Origin: Ktedonobacter robiniae
GTDB lineage: Bacteria; Chloroflexota; Ktedonobacteria; Ktedonobacterales; Ktedonobacteraceae
Length of the DNA stretch: 64,000 bases
Direction: 5' to 3'
Assembly (NCBI RefSeq): GCF_016587375.1
Contig: NZ_BNJG01000002.1
Location: forward strand, 2,581,228-2,645,227
Shown here: positions 1 to 9,244 of the stretch, in pieces
Position numbering within the stretch: position 1 is the first letter of the stretch
How the letters are laid out: every line of letters begins with the position of its first letter
Program-made: the position numbers and the translations under genes
Notes under the pieces: generated by a model
Seen by the model: only the letters and a program-made list of their open reading frames with translations
Databases searched by the model: none
What the model was told of the DNA's origin: nothing

Positions 1-765
1 GGTGTGCTGCTCGCTGCCAAAGTTCAGGCCGAGCAACAGGCTACAGGTTGCAGTCATAAGTAGCGCCGCTCCCAACCAGTCAAGACGTGCCAGCACAATA
101 CGTTCGCTCTTCTGCCTGGCTGACTGTGCAGGCAGGAAGATCACGAGTATGAGTAGAGCGAGCAGGCCAATGGGCAGGTTGAGGTAAAACAGCCAGCGCC
201 AGCGTGTGGCATCGGTGACAAAACCGGAGAGGAGTGGACCATGATCCGTGATCCAGCCACCCAGCGTTGGGCCACATAATTGAGAAATGCCAAAGACGAT
301 GCCGATCAATCCTTGCTTGCTGGCACGCTGCTCGGGAGGAAAGAGGTCTCCAATTACAGCGGCGACGAGCCCGATACCAATCCCGGTGCCAAGTCCCTGA
401 ATGGCTCGAAAGAGGATCAGTTGGTTCATTGTCTGGGAGGCGCCAGCTAGTCCTGAACCTAGCAGAAAGATGGCTATCCCGCTGAACAAGAATAGTTTGC
501 GCCCCAACTGGTCCGAGAGCTTGCCTGCCAGAGGCACCACCGCCGTCGTAGCCAGCAAATACGCGGTCACGACCCAGGTATAGCGATCGAAACCATGTAA
601 GCTGCTGGCAATGCGTGGCAGGGCAGGTGTCACGATCAGATTATCTAGCGCTTCCAGGAACGCGGTCAGTAGTAAGGCAATCATGATGCTTATAAGTATG
701 GGGCGAGGCATACGATGGGTCGTATATTCTGGTGCTAATGAAGATGGAATGGTAGCTGTATCCAA
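1..765 (-). CDS. MFS transporter, DHA2/EmrB-like drug exporter (partial, runs off left edge)
   Basis: The minus strand is open without a stop from about 765 to the window edge and encodes the N-terminal half of a DHA2-type major facilitator. Transmembrane helix 1 carries a LEALDNLIVTPALPRI motif, and the loop after helix 2 has the family A motif (GKLSDQLGRK). Later there are RAIQGLGTGIG and a glycine/proline-rich segment (CGPTLGGW), typical of antiporter motif C. A TTG at 763-765 preceded by AAAGGG is the likely start; an ATG at 709-711 is the alternative. DHA2 proteins export drugs or lipophilic compounds in exchange for protons; the substrate here is unknown. The C-terminal half lies outside the window, so completeness cannot be judged. 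Confidence 0.85.
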   Translation of the reverse strand, partial: MDTATIPSSLAPEYTTHRMPRPILISIMIALLLTAFLEALDNLIVTPALPRIASSLHGFDRYTWVVTAYLLATTAVVPLAGKLSDQLGRKLFLFSGIAIFLLGSGLAGASQTMNQLILFRAIQGLGTGIGIGLVAAVIGDLFPPEQRASKQGLIGIVFGISQLCGPTLGGWITDHGPLLSGFVTDATRWRWLFYLNLPIGLLALLILVIFLPAQSARQKSERIVLARLDWLGAALLMTATCSLLLGLNFGSEQHT

Positions 766-798
766 TGTATTTTCCCTTTATTACAAAGAGGTGCGTAC

Positions 799-818
799 AC
801 AACAGTGTGACCTGTTGT
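799..818. promoter_or_regulatory. Palindromic operator candidate upstream of the DHA2 exporter
   Basis: ACAACAG and CTGTTGT form a perfect 7-bp inverted repeat with a 6-bp centre, 34-53 bp upstream of the exporter start. A TATACT hexamer on the minus strand (844-839) could be its -10 box, which would put the palindrome over the early transcript. This fits a repressor site, but no regulator gene is adjacent inside the window. Confidence 0.35.
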
Positions 819-857
819 CGATATCTATTTTTAAAGATAGTATAAAAGTCGATCGGT

Positions 858-925
858 GCTACTGACGTACGTGCCTCGCCTCCGGGCAGATATTAGCACC
901 CCGCGGAGACGCGTACGTCAGTAGC
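858..925. repeat. Inverted repeat, 14-bp perfect arms (GCTACTGACGTACG)
   Basis: Arms at 858-871 and 912-925 are exact reverse complements separated by 40 bp. The structure begins 6 bp after the stop of the hydrolase gene at 932. There is no T-run, so it is not a classical terminator. It resembles the inverted repeat at 2333-2439 in position (just after a minus-strand gene) and in its core (CTAC..GCGTACG). Confidence 0.6.
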
Positions 926-931
926 GCTAAC

Positions 932-1843
932 CTACGCTTTGGCGAAGAACTGGCGCAGTTCTTGCGCGACCAGCTCTGGCTTGCTGCCACGATTGGTCTG
1001 GGTGGGATTATTTGAGCCACCATGCTCAAGGCCGGGGAACTCTACGCGTTTGGCGACGTGAGGCAAGGTTTTTTCCAGGGCGTCGAGGGAAGGCTTCAAG
1101 AAGGGCAGACCCTTGCTTCCACCTAGCAGCAGCACCTCGGCGTTCACCGCCCGGAAGCTCTCCAGTTTTCCGCTCATCTCAGCGAGCAGTAGCCCATCGT
1201 AGTGAAGCGTCGGCGCGAGCTTCCTCATGGTGATATCTTCGGGTTTCGCTTTCTTGTCCTCGCTTTTTATCGTCGCGTTCGTCAGTGACTCAATCAGCCA
1301 GTTGGGCATGGCGTTCATGACTGGTCCTCCCAGTTCCAATCCTTTCATGCAGGTGACGAGCGCGGCGGCTACTTTACCCTCGGCCATTTCCTGGTCAAAG
1401 CGTGTCAACCAGGCTGTGTGGGTTGTGCCGTCTGTCAATATGGCTGGCTCATAGAGGGCTATTTTCTCAATGCTGGCCAGGCTGAGTGCTGCCTGGAGAC
1501 TGATAAGGCCTCCTGCGCTGACGCCATATAGCAGGTGCGCCCCTGTTTTGTTGACCAGCGCCGTCAGATCTTCAACCTCTTCCTGAATGCTGTAATCCTT
1601 GCTGAATGGACCACTCAGACCACGACCACGGCGGTCGGGCAGGTAGATGGTGAAGCTATCGGCAAGCGCCTCGGCGAGTTGGGTGAAGTCCAAACCTGAT
1701 ACGTTGGCACCGTGCAGCATGATCAGACCAGGACCATTACCGATCTGGCGATAACCGATGGTGGTGCCGTCTTTTGAGATGACAGAGCTGATGGTGTAGG
1801 CTGCCTGTGTACTGCTGATGTTGATGTTAGTAGTTGTATTCAC
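932..1843 (-). CDS. Alpha/beta hydrolase
   Basis: This 303-residue protein has the alpha/beta-hydrolase fold. An early LIMLHG strand-turn supplies the oxyanion hole, DRRGRGLS follows strand 4, and GVSAGG is the nucleophile elbow with the catalytic Ser near residue 110. The His is probably in LEHGGS near the C-terminus. The expected acid after strand 7 is not obvious (LLLGGSKG), so the third triad member is uncertain. Substrate specificity cannot be read; relatives include esterases and epoxide or haloalkane hydrolases. The start is GTG at 1843 with AAGGGC upstream. It lies in the same direction as the exporter but about 170 bp away across an inverted repeat, so co-transcription is doubtful. 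Confidence 0.85.
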   Translation of the reverse strand: MNTTTNINISSTQAAYTISSVISKDGTTIGYRQIGNGPGLIMLHGANVSGLDFTQLAEALADSFTIYLPDRRGRGLSGPFSKDYSIQEEVEDLTALVNKTGAHLLYGVSAGGLISLQAALSLASIEKIALYEPAILTDGTTHTAWLTRFDQEMAEGKVAAALVTCMKGLELGGPVMNAMPNWLIESLTNATIKSEDKKAKPEDITMRKLAPTLHYDGLLLAEMSGKLESFRAVNAEVLLLGGSKGLPFLKPSLDALEKTLPHVAKRVEFPGLEHGGSNNPTQTNRGSKPELVAQELRQFFAKA

Positions 1844-1959
1844 TGATGATGCCCTTTCTTTTGTCGCTCAATCTTTGAATATGATGGTGAAAATCTTCTA
1901 GAAAAATGTTGTGTCGTTCATAAGAGAGAAGTTGCTTGCGATCTGTTGTCAGCCTCTGC

Positions 1960-2178
1960 TCACCCCTCCGATGGCTCTTGGGGAGTGCTGGCTTCGAGTG
2001 AGAGCAGCGTTAGACCCAGATCGCACATTCTGAGCAGGATGCCGTAGAGTGCTGCCTGGTCAGGGATGAGGCCTGCTAGCCGGGTTATGCCATTGTTCTC
2101 GTGCGTGATCGAGAGAGGCTCAAACCACTCCTGCCAGAAGGGGTCCAGGTGTCCTTTGACCCGAATGACGTATCTCAT
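1960..2178 (-). CDS. Small conserved hypothetical protein
   Basis: About 72 residues beginning MRYVIRVKGHLDPFW, followed by a WFEPLSITHENNG segment and a C-terminal DLGLTLLSLE helix. I recognise this as a small protein family common in Chloroflexota and often near transporters, but its function is unknown. The ATG at 2178 is preferred over the one at 2193 because GGAG lies 9 bp before it. No membrane segment or signal peptide is present. It reads as an acidic, soluble, single-domain protein. It sits alone between the hydrolase and a long intergenic repeat. Confidence 0.65.
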   Translation of the reverse strand: MRYVIRVKGHLDPFWQEWFEPLSITHENNGITRLAGLIPDQAALYGILLRMCDLGLTLLSLEASTPQEPSEG

Positions 2179-2332
2179 CTGTTTACGCTCCATTCACATA
2201 ACGTGTTTGCTATGGAAGAAGCATACCGTATTGCGACGTGGAAGAGAGGAGCCAAAAGTACACTATCGAGTACCATCTGCGCATGCTCTCGGAAGGGGAC
2301 AAAAGGACACCCGGTGATGTGGGAGAGGTACG

Positions 2333-2439
2333 CTACTTGCGTACGCGCCTACACGATTGTTGCCTGGTAAAGGTAAGGGGCGCATGTCCGTTCAGGAAAT
2401 GAGGAGATGCCCCACCTGCGTAGGCGCGTACGCAAGTAG
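2333..2439. repeat. Inverted repeat, 20-bp perfect arms
   Basis: CTACTTGCGTACGCGCCTAC at 2333-2352 is repeated in reverse complement at 2420-2439, with a 67-bp spacer. It ends 6 bp after the stop of the MalT-like gene. It shares arm core and gene-end placement with the repeat at 858-925. It could be a transcript-end structure or a small mobile repeat. Confidence 0.65.
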
Positions 2440-2444
2440 TGCAT

Positions 2445-5246
2445 CTAAAGCAGCGATAACTCCCGCGCCCGTGCCACGACGTGGGTTCTATTATCTGCGG
2501 CCAGCTTGAGGAAGAGGCTGCCGACATGCTTCTTGACGGTGGTGAGAGAAACCACCAGACGTTCGGCAATTACCTGATTGCTTGCTCCCTCGGCAAGTAG
2601 ATAGAGTACCTCTTGCTCACGCGGCGTGAGAGGCTCAAGCAGAAGAGAAGCAGGGTAAGCTGGTGCTGTAGAGGACATGGGAATATCTGGCTGTACTACT
2701 GCCTCGCCAGGCATCCCGGCAAAGGCGGTTAAGATGTCATGGGCGTAGGTCGCCAGGACTGGAGAAGCAAGCTCCTGCTCTGTAGCGAGCCAGGCCTGGA
2801 GCGCCTGGTACATTGGCTCCCCAGCGTCAAGAAAGACGCGGGTATATCCCTCTGGTTCTGCCAGGGTGAGCAGGCGCGAGAGTATGCGCTTCGCCTCTCG
2901 TCTGGCACCAGACGCCTGAAGCGCAGCCACTTGTAACGCCAGAATAGAGATGATACTCCCTACCCGCGAAACTTTCTCGGCGCTGCTCAAAAGTGCGGCG
3001 AGCAGTTGTAAGGCCTGTGGATAGTTTCGCTGCGCCAGGGAGATGCGTGCCAGTGTCAGGTAGGTGCTTTCGCGGCTGTAGACGCTATAGGTAAGAGCTT
3101 CCTGCCCATAGGGTGTGTGCTCGGCCCAGTCTACCGCCTGAGCCAGGTTGCCCTGGACTAGCCAGAGGTGAGCTTTCAGACCCTCGATCCAGGGACGGAA
3201 AAGCGGGATGCCAGCGGCTTGATTGACCTGCTCCATCTCGCTCAACGCCTGCTCCGCACCGGTCAGATCGCCCTGGGCCAGACAGACACGCACCAGTACC
3301 TCATAAGCTCCCATGAGGATATCCATGTACTGTAAAGGGCGTGTCCTGTCAATGGCCTGCCGTGCGGCTCTATGCGCAACATCAAGTTGATCCCAGGCAT
3401 AGGCTAGCTGGGCCTGAAATAAAGTGGGATAGGCCGCCAGGGGGAGAGGTATCTTTAGACTATTGATGAGTTGTTGTAAGTCCTGACAGCAATCTTGTGC
3501 CTCTCGCAACTGCCCCAGCGCGATCTGCGCGGCGATCAGCCCCCAGAGGATGTGGACCTCCTGAGAGCGATCCTGTGCTATCCAGGCTCGGTGTCGGATC
3601 TTTTGAATCGTAGCTACCATGGGTGAAAAATTTCCCGCCATGCGCCAGGACATAGCGAATGGCGCCAGCCCATGCAACTGCCAGAGAGCGTCATCATCGA
3701 GTTCCGGATGCTGCATCTCTTCGGCAACCTTGCTCAGCTGCTCCATATTGCCAGAAGAGAGCGCCTTCTTTGCCAGTTTCCATGTGTCCAGAATCAGTAA
3801 CCGCTTGCGCAGCCGGTCCTGCTCGCTGGCAGGGAGCGAGGTATGATTACCGCTCTGTAAGAGCCACTCCACGCCCTCTTGAAGTTGCTGAAGATAGGCC
3901 TTCTCCTCTTGCTCTTGCTGAGAGAAAGGGAAGAGCAGGTTAAAGATTAACAGATATGACGTAGCAAGGCGCGGATACTCGCGCAAAACCTCAGTGGGAA
4001 GCTGTTTGATCCAGGTCAGCAACGTTTTCAGCTCTCCCTGGAGTGATAGCCGCTCGACACAGTCCTCCAACAACTCCGCCACAAATACATAGTTACGTGT
4101 GGCCAGGGCATGGGGGATGGCCTCATGAGTCCAGCCCTGGCGTTGGTACCAGAGAGCCGCCTCCCGGTGCAGGCGCAAGAACTGCTCAGGCTGGCTGGTT
4201 TGTAGGCGTGCCAGTAGCACCTCTCGAAAGAGCGTGTGAAAGCGATACCAACGTCGCTCTTCATCGAGTGGTAGCAGAAAGAGGTTCTCTCGCTCCAGTC
4301 CCTCTAGCGCCTGTTGACTGGCTGCTTCTCCGGTAAGTGCCTGGCAGATCTCGGCGTTGATCCTGGTCGGCACCGAGACATACAACAGGAAGCGCTGCTG
4401 ACTCTCCGGCAAAAGCTCAAGGATCTCTCCCTGTACATAATCCAGAATAAAGCGATGGCTACCAGTAAAGGCCTGGATAAAGGCCGACGCGTCAGTATGC
4501 CTACGCAGAGAGAGTGCCGCCAGTTGGAGTCCGGTAATCCATCCCTCTGTACGCGTCTCCAGAAGAGCGATCTCTTCCTCTGTGAGCGTCAGGCCCATCA
4601 CCTGGCGTAGAAATTGGCCGGTCTCTTCAGCGTGCAAACGTAGATCTGTCTCGCGGATCTCCAGCATCTGTCCACGCGCCCGCAAACGAGCCAGCGGAAG
4701 CGTAGGATCAACGCGACTGGCTAGCAAAAGATGCAAATTAGGCGGGAGATGCTCAAGCATAAATTGGAGCGAGGCGTGAAGTGCCTGCTCGCGAATCACA
4801 TGATAGTCATCCAGAATCAGAGCGATATCCTGCTCCAGAGCGGCCAGTTCGTTGATAAGTGAAGTGATTGCCCCCGTCAGGAGGGCGGATTGAGAGGAAT
4901 GCAGAAGCGCTTCCGCAGGCGCGCCTACAGGGGCGCCCGCCTTCCTGAGGGCGGCAATCACATAGGCCCAGAAGCGTATTGGATCGTTATCCTGTTCCTC
5001 AAGCGCGAGCCATGCTACCTGCCCCTTATACTGGCTCTGGCCCGCCCAGGCTGAGAGCAGCGTCGTCTTCCCGAAGCCAGCGGAGGCTGAGAGAAGGGTC
5101 AAAGGGACCTGGCGGCTCTGCTTGAGGAACGTAAGTAAGCGCGAACGTTGAAGCAACCCCGAACGAACAGGTGGAACCGTAAACTTTGTCACCAGCAAGT
5201 CAGGCTCAAGCATCAAAAAGTTTTCTCCCGTTCTCAAGCTTTTCAT
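2445..5246 (-). CDS. LuxR-family transcriptional regulator, MalT-like (STAND ATPase)
   Basis: This 933-residue protein has the MalT architecture. A P-loop lies near residue 55 (SASAGFGKTTLL), followed by a Walker-B-like LALILDDYH segment and NB-ARC motifs such as SRVDPTLPLARLRARGQ. A long helical-repeat (TPR-like) sensor region follows. A C-terminal LuxR helix-turn-helix covers about the last 65 residues (LTPREQEVLYLLAEG ... TVKKHVGSLFLKL). Members of this family bind ATP and an inducer, oligomerise and activate target promoters. The inducer is unknown. An internal ATG at 5213 (MLEPDLL...) is an alternative start close to where many relatives begin. No obvious target operon is adjacent. Confidence 0.93.
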   Translation of the reverse strand: MKSLRTGENFLMLEPDLLVTKFTVPPVRSGLLQRSRLLTFLKQSRQVPLTLLSASAGFGKTTLLSAWAGQSQYKGQVAWLALEEQDNDPIRFWAYVIAALRKAGAPVGAPAEALLHSSQSALLTGAITSLINELAALEQDIALILDDYHVIREQALHASLQFMLEHLPPNLHLLLASRVDPTLPLARLRARGQMLEIRETDLRLHAEETGQFLRQVMGLTLTEEEIALLETRTEGWITGLQLAALSLRRHTDASAFIQAFTGSHRFILDYVQGEILELLPESQQRFLLYVSVPTRINAEICQALTGEAASQQALEGLERENLFLLPLDEERRWYRFHTLFREVLLARLQTSQPEQFLRLHREAALWYQRQGWTHEAIPHALATRNYVFVAELLEDCVERLSLQGELKTLLTWIKQLPTEVLREYPRLATSYLLIFNLLFPFSQQEQEEKAYLQQLQEGVEWLLQSGNHTSLPASEQDRLRKRLLILDTWKLAKKALSSGNMEQLSKVAEEMQHPELDDDALWQLHGLAPFAMSWRMAGNFSPMVATIQKIRHRAWIAQDRSQEVHILWGLIAAQIALGQLREAQDCCQDLQQLINSLKIPLPLAAYPTLFQAQLAYAWDQLDVAHRAARQAIDRTRPLQYMDILMGAYEVLVRVCLAQGDLTGAEQALSEMEQVNQAAGIPLFRPWIEGLKAHLWLVQGNLAQAVDWAEHTPYGQEALTYSVYSRESTYLTLARISLAQRNYPQALQLLAALLSSAEKVSRVGSIISILALQVAALQASGARREAKRILSRLLTLAEPEGYTRVFLDAGEPMYQALQAWLATEQELASPVLATYAHDILTAFAGMPGEAVVQPDIPMSSTAPAYPASLLLEPLTPREQEVLYLLAEGASNQVIAERLVVSLTTVKKHVGSLFLKLAADNRTHVVARARELSLL

Positions 5247-5737
5247 TAATTAATACTGATGAGCATAACATGTAAAGTGTCTGTGAAGCAAGATAGGAAG
5301 AATCGTTGCCAGGGCCTCGTGATTCTCGATGCTAGAGGAGACTCTGGACAATCACAAATACTTAGCTTGTCGCTTCTATGACATCACCATACAGACCCCA
5401 CTCCGGGGTCACCTCTTCAGCGATCGTGACTGGTACGACACTGATGCAAGAATAGAAGTTTGTATATCTATTAATAAGAGACAAGTTGTGGTATAAAGCC
5501 TGAAGACAGCTATATGACGCACCAAAAGCCTATATTAGCAATTGAGGATTTTGCATTAGTAAATGGAGCCTTTGAGCTCACGGTGTCTTGTCCCCAGCGT
5601 CGTGCCAGTCCATAATACCGCAGGGAGGAGGCGTGAATAAATACTTTACTGAAGCGTAGTCATAGTATGACTTGTTGCTGTTGGCGCAGCAATAATCGCG
5701 CTCTTGATAAGCTGTTATCTATGAAAGGTCTTATCTA
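5247..5737. other. Intergenic region between divergent genes
   Basis: About 490 bp between the MalT-like regulator and the deacetylase, which are transcribed outward, so both promoters should be here. I see no confident -10/-35 pair, RNA gene or repeat, apart from a short TTGCTGTTGGCGCAGCAA hairpin near 5676-5693. Confidence 0.4.
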
Positions 5738-6502
5738 TTGAATATTCGTAAGCTTTTAGGACTCCCGGATTTGTTAGATGTGCGCTCTGTCGTGTGCGTA
5801 CAGCCGCATCCCGATGACAATGAGGTTGGAGCGGCAGGAACGCTGCTGGCGCTCGCGGAACGTGGTTGCAAGATCATTTTTGTGACCATCACTGATGGTG
5901 GAGCTGGCGTGCCAAATCTCACTATGTCCCGTGAGGAGATCGTCGAGATCAGGCGTGAAGAGAGGCTCAATGCTGGGAGACTGCTTGGTGTCTCTGAGCA
6001 GTTGGAAATGGGCTTTCCGGACGCAGGCCAGTATACAGAGGAGAAGATTGTTCAGCGCCTGATTCCTATCCTGCGCGAGCATCGTCCCGAACTGGTCATG
6101 ACTGTGGATCCCTGGATGCCCTATGAGGCCCACCCTGATCATATAAAGACTGGCCACGCAGTCGCGCAGGCCATGCTCTTCTCCGGTAACAACGCGACTC
6201 AGCGTGGAGTTGGTGAGCCATATACCGTGCCTCAGATCGCCTTTTACGCGAGCAGTCACCCCAACACCTATATCGATGTGACCCCTTACTGGGAACGCAA
6301 GCTCTCCGCCATCCTGGCGCACAAGAGCCAGTTTGAGAACGCGGAATGGCCCCTCTTAAGCAATTTCTTTGCCTACCAGGCCCAACAACTCTACCAGGCT
6401 GGTTATACGGAAGTCAGGATAGACGAGGCACGCTATGCCGAAGCCTTTAAGCTGCTCTCCGTCCGACAACTGCACTTCTTCCCCACCGCACTTTATAGCT
6501 AA
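5738..6502 (+). CDS. PIG-L family N-acetylglucosaminyl deacetylase-like protein
   Basis: A 254-residue PIG-L/LmbE deacetylase. The metal-binding signature VQPHPDDNEVGAAGT is near residue 23 (His, Asp, Asp), TDGGAG follows strand 2, and a distal DPWMPYEAHPDH supplies the third ligand. The family removes N-acetyl groups from GlcNAc-containing compounds using zinc. There is no signal peptide, so it is cytoplasmic. TTG at 5738 is the likely start, because AAAGG lies 9 bp upstream and no in-frame ATG precedes the motif. The stop is 18 bp before a GPH-type sugar symporter, so the two probably form an operon that imports and deacetylates an acetylated amino-sugar glycoside (inference). Confidence 0.9.
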   Translation: MNIRKLLGLPDLLDVRSVVCVQPHPDDNEVGAAGTLLALAERGCKIIFVTITDGGAGVPNLTMSREEIVEIRREERLNAGRLLGVSEQLEMGFPDAGQYTEEKIVQRLIPILREHRPELVMTVDPWMPYEAHPDHIKTGHAVAQAMLFSGNNATQRGVGEPYTVPQIAFYASSHPNTYIDVTPYWERKLSAILAHKSQFENAEWPLLSNFFAYQAQQLYQAGYTEVRIDEARYAEAFKLLSVRQLHFFPTALYS

Positions 6503-6520
6503 GAAGTTTAATGAGGTTCG

Positions 6521-7855
6521 ATGATGAACGAGATAACGACTCCCGCTCAGCCGGTGCCTGTGCGTAAGCGCATCGCCTATAGCACGCACCAGCTTGGTTC
6601 CAACTTGCTCTGGAACGCCTTCAATACGGTTGCCGTCTATTATTATGTGACAGAGCTGCATGTCTCGGGCGCGATTCTCTCCGCCAGTTTGATTGCCTAT
6701 GGCCTTATCAACGCGGTCCTGAACCTGCTGGCAGGCCATATCAGCGATCGTACCAATACGCGCTGGGGGCGGCGCCTTCCCTTTATTATTGGTGGCGCGC
6801 TTCCTTTTTGCGTAACCTTTTACTTTATCTTTGCACCGCCTGCCCTGGGTCCCCAGGGGCTATTGATCTATTTCTTGGTCCTGACCTTCATTTTTGATCT
6901 TTGCTTTACGATTACTGCGCTCAATTTCGGTAGTCTCTTTCCTGAAATGTATCAGGAAAAGCGGACGCGGCTGTATGTTGGCGCGCTCTTGCAGCTATTT
7001 GCCATTCTTGGCCTGATGGTGGGTGTGGCTCTCTCGAAGTCCCTGGGTCAGACCCTGGGGTGGCAGACCATGGCCCTAGTTTTTGCTGGGATTGGTGTGG
7101 TCTCGCTCTATGTCTCGGTTTATGGCAGCTTTGAGAATCCCGCCTACCGTGAGCAGTCCTTCAGCTTCCGTGAGGCCGTCACCTCCACGTTTCGCAATCC
7201 GCGCTTTATCCCCTATGTTGTGGCGAACTTTTTGATTCAGTTCTCCACAACCCTCTTTACGACTGTTTCTGCCTTTTATACCAAATATGTGGTCTCGTTG
7301 AATGCCTTGGAGAACACGCTATTCCTGGGCAGTATCTTTATTGTTGCTATCCCTATGTCGTTTCTCTGGGCCAGGATCGCAACCCGCATCTCAACGATTC
7401 GTGCGGCCATGATCAGCACGCTGCTCTATCTGCTGATTACGCTGGCCTTTCTCTTTGAGACGAATTCCACCAGCGTCATTATCACCGGCGCGTTCCTGGG
7501 CATCCCCATTGCTGGCTTCCTGGTGCTGCTCAATATTCTGCTCGCCGACGTAATTGATTATGACGCCGAGCTAACCGGCCGCAGGCGCGAGGGCATGTAC
7601 CTGGGCATGAATGGCTTTATTGTTCGCCTCGGCCTGTCTCTGCAATATGCCGTTATGGCCATCTTCTTTGTCGTAAGCGGTTATGACGAGCATCTCAAAG
7701 AGCAACATGCGAACACCATTCTCGGCTTCCGAATTCTACTAGGTGGCCTGCCAATAGGCTTCTTGCTGATAGCTATCGTCATGCTGAGAAGCTATCAGAG
7801 CCGGCTCAAGCCAACACAGATTATGATCGAACCGGCAATAATGCCAACTGATTGA
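6521..7855 (+). CDS. GPH-family (MelB-like) sugar:cation symporter
   Basis: A 444-residue protein with about 12 hydrophobic helices. It has the glycoside-pentoside-hexuronide signature: a GHISDRTNTRWGRRLPFI loop after helix 2, and further helices typical of the MFS_2 superfamily. These proteins bring in oligosaccharides or glycosides with Na+ or H+. It starts 18 bp after the PIG-L stop with a GAGG ribosome site, so translation is probably linked. The second ATG, 3 bp later, is equally possible. The pairing with a deacetylase suggests an N-acetylated sugar substrate; this is inferred only from context. Confidence 0.88.
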   Translation: MMNEITTPAQPVPVRKRIAYSTHQLGSNLLWNAFNTVAVYYYVTELHVSGAILSASLIAYGLINAVLNLLAGHISDRTNTRWGRRLPFIIGGALPFCVTFYFIFAPPALGPQGLLIYFLVLTFIFDLCFTITALNFGSLFPEMYQEKRTRLYVGALLQLFAILGLMVGVALSKSLGQTLGWQTMALVFAGIGVVSLYVSVYGSFENPAYREQSFSFREAVTSTFRNPRFIPYVVANFLIQFSTTLFTTVSAFYTKYVVSLNALENTLFLGSIFIVAIPMSFLWARIATRISTIRAAMISTLLYLLITLAFLFETNSTSVIITGAFLGIPIAGFLVLLNILLADVIDYDAELTGRRREGMYLGMNGFIVRLGLSLQYAVMAIFFVVSGYDEHLKEQHANTILGFRILLGGLPIGFLLIAIVMLRSYQSRLKPTQIMIEPAIMPTD

Positions 7856-8224
7856 GGCTAATCACGGCCCCTAGTGGGTCACTTGCCCAGTCCTGTGGAA
7901 ATGTGAAAGAATGAAACACGAAGAAACATACAACCATAGCATCCATGAGCGCAGGCTACACCTGGCAGCAAAACCGGACCTGGTGTAAGACCGGCAGCAC
8001 GCTCCACAAGGGAAAGGACGGTGTAGAAGCTCGCCACGATCCTACACGCTGGAAAAAACTAGGACTGCATTTTTCTCTGGGATAGTTGCACCTCCAGAGC
8101 ACGTAAGTAGCGCTCTGGGTCTTTGTGACACGAGCGTTCAACAGGCTCATTGAAGCAAGACGCTTCCAACATCTGGGAAAGGCGATTTCTTGCTTCAATG
8201 TATCGAGCAGGCAGAGGGTGGGCT
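7856..8224. other. Intergenic region between convergent genes
   Basis: About 370 bp separating the symporter and the LLM oxidoreductase, which converge. I see no gene, RNA or clear terminator with a T-run. Confidence 0.4.
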
Positions 8225-9235
8225 TTAAAGGGAGCCAATCAGATGGAGCATTTGTCGTCGCTCCATTGCCTCATCAGCAATGGGGATAGCTAAGAGCAAC
8301 AGTTCATCTAGACCACTAGCTAAAAGCTCTTGTACACGGTCTCGCACCGTCGCCTCATTACCACTGATCACGAGTGTCCGCGCCAGGGCATTCAACTCCG
8401 CCTCATTGCCATTGACTGCGGAAGCCCAGCCGGCTTGCGCGAACATACGAGCGTATGTATTCGTCTGTGCTAGTTGCTGTATCAACTGACGTACTGCCAA
8501 GAGTACCGCTGCTTCATCCGTACTGAAAGCGACCGGTAAACACGCAACGATAGGGGGAGCAGGGCGGGATCTTATCTCGGCTCCGACTTGCAGGGCAGGC
8601 AGAGCCTGGTTGAGCAAGTAGGGAACGGGACACAGCGAGGCAAGAGCGCCATCAGCAATTTCCCCCGCAAGCCGAAACGCCTTCAAGCCCAATGCAGGGA
8701 TGAGCAAGGGAACCTGAGCTGTGCGTGGCAAGGTATCCACCACCTGGAAAAACTCACCCTGGTGATCAATCCTTCCTTGCCATAACACGCCGCGCAGTAC
8801 CTCCAGGTACTCTTTGAGATATCTCAGAGGCGCGATCTGCAACAAGCCATATCGACTCTCAAGGAACGAACGATTACCAGAACCAATTCCTAACCGCAAG
8901 CGCTCTGGGGCGAGGTCATGCACCGCGAGAGCCTGCTGTGCCATCACCAGTGGATGACGTGGATAGTCTGGCACAATCGCCGTTCCCAGTTTGATCCGTT
9001 CTGTTTGGGTGGCAGCCGCCGCAAGAACGGTTAAGATATCAGCGAAGCCTGCTCCTCCCATGGCCATCCAGGCTTGTTGGACGCCCGCCTGTTCAGCTTC
9101 ACGTATCCTGGCGATGGCGTCCACAGTATCTCTTGCCTGAATGTAGACTCCAACGCGGTCACGGAGCGAACGTGCTCGAAGCATGTTTGATGGCAACTGC
9201 TGGCTCAACTTGTCTTTCTGTTGCATGAATTTCAT
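8225..9235 (-). CDS. LLM-class flavin-dependent oxidoreductase
   Basis: A 336-residue luciferase-like (beta/alpha)8 protein of the F420/FMN-dependent LLM class. Recognisable segments are REAEQAGVQQAWMAMGG near residue 45, KLGTAIVPDYPRHPLVMAQQ near residue 82 and a downstream LRLGIGSGN turn. The family uses FMN or F420 for monooxygenation or hydride transfer. The start at 9235 is supported by AAGGAAGAG immediately upstream. It begins 10 bp after the stop of the NmrA-like gene, so the two are almost certainly one operon. A paralogue with the same PRHPLALAQQALAL-type core lies at 41989-42942. Confidence 0.9.
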   Translation of the reverse strand: MKFMQQKDKLSQQLPSNMLRARSLRDRVGVYIQARDTVDAIARIREAEQAGVQQAWMAMGGAGFADILTVLAAAATQTERIKLGTAIVPDYPRHPLVMAQQALAVHDLAPERLRLGIGSGNRSFLESRYGLLQIAPLRYLKEYLEVLRGVLWQGRIDHQGEFFQVVDTLPRTAQVPLLIPALGLKAFRLAGEIADGALASLCPVPYLLNQALPALQVGAEIRSRPAPPIVACLPVAFSTDEAAVLLAVRQLIQQLAQTNTYARMFAQAGWASAVNGNEAELNALARTLVISGNEATVRDRVQELLASGLDELLLLAIPIADEAMERRQMLHLIGSL

Positions 9236-9244
9236 CTCTTCCTT

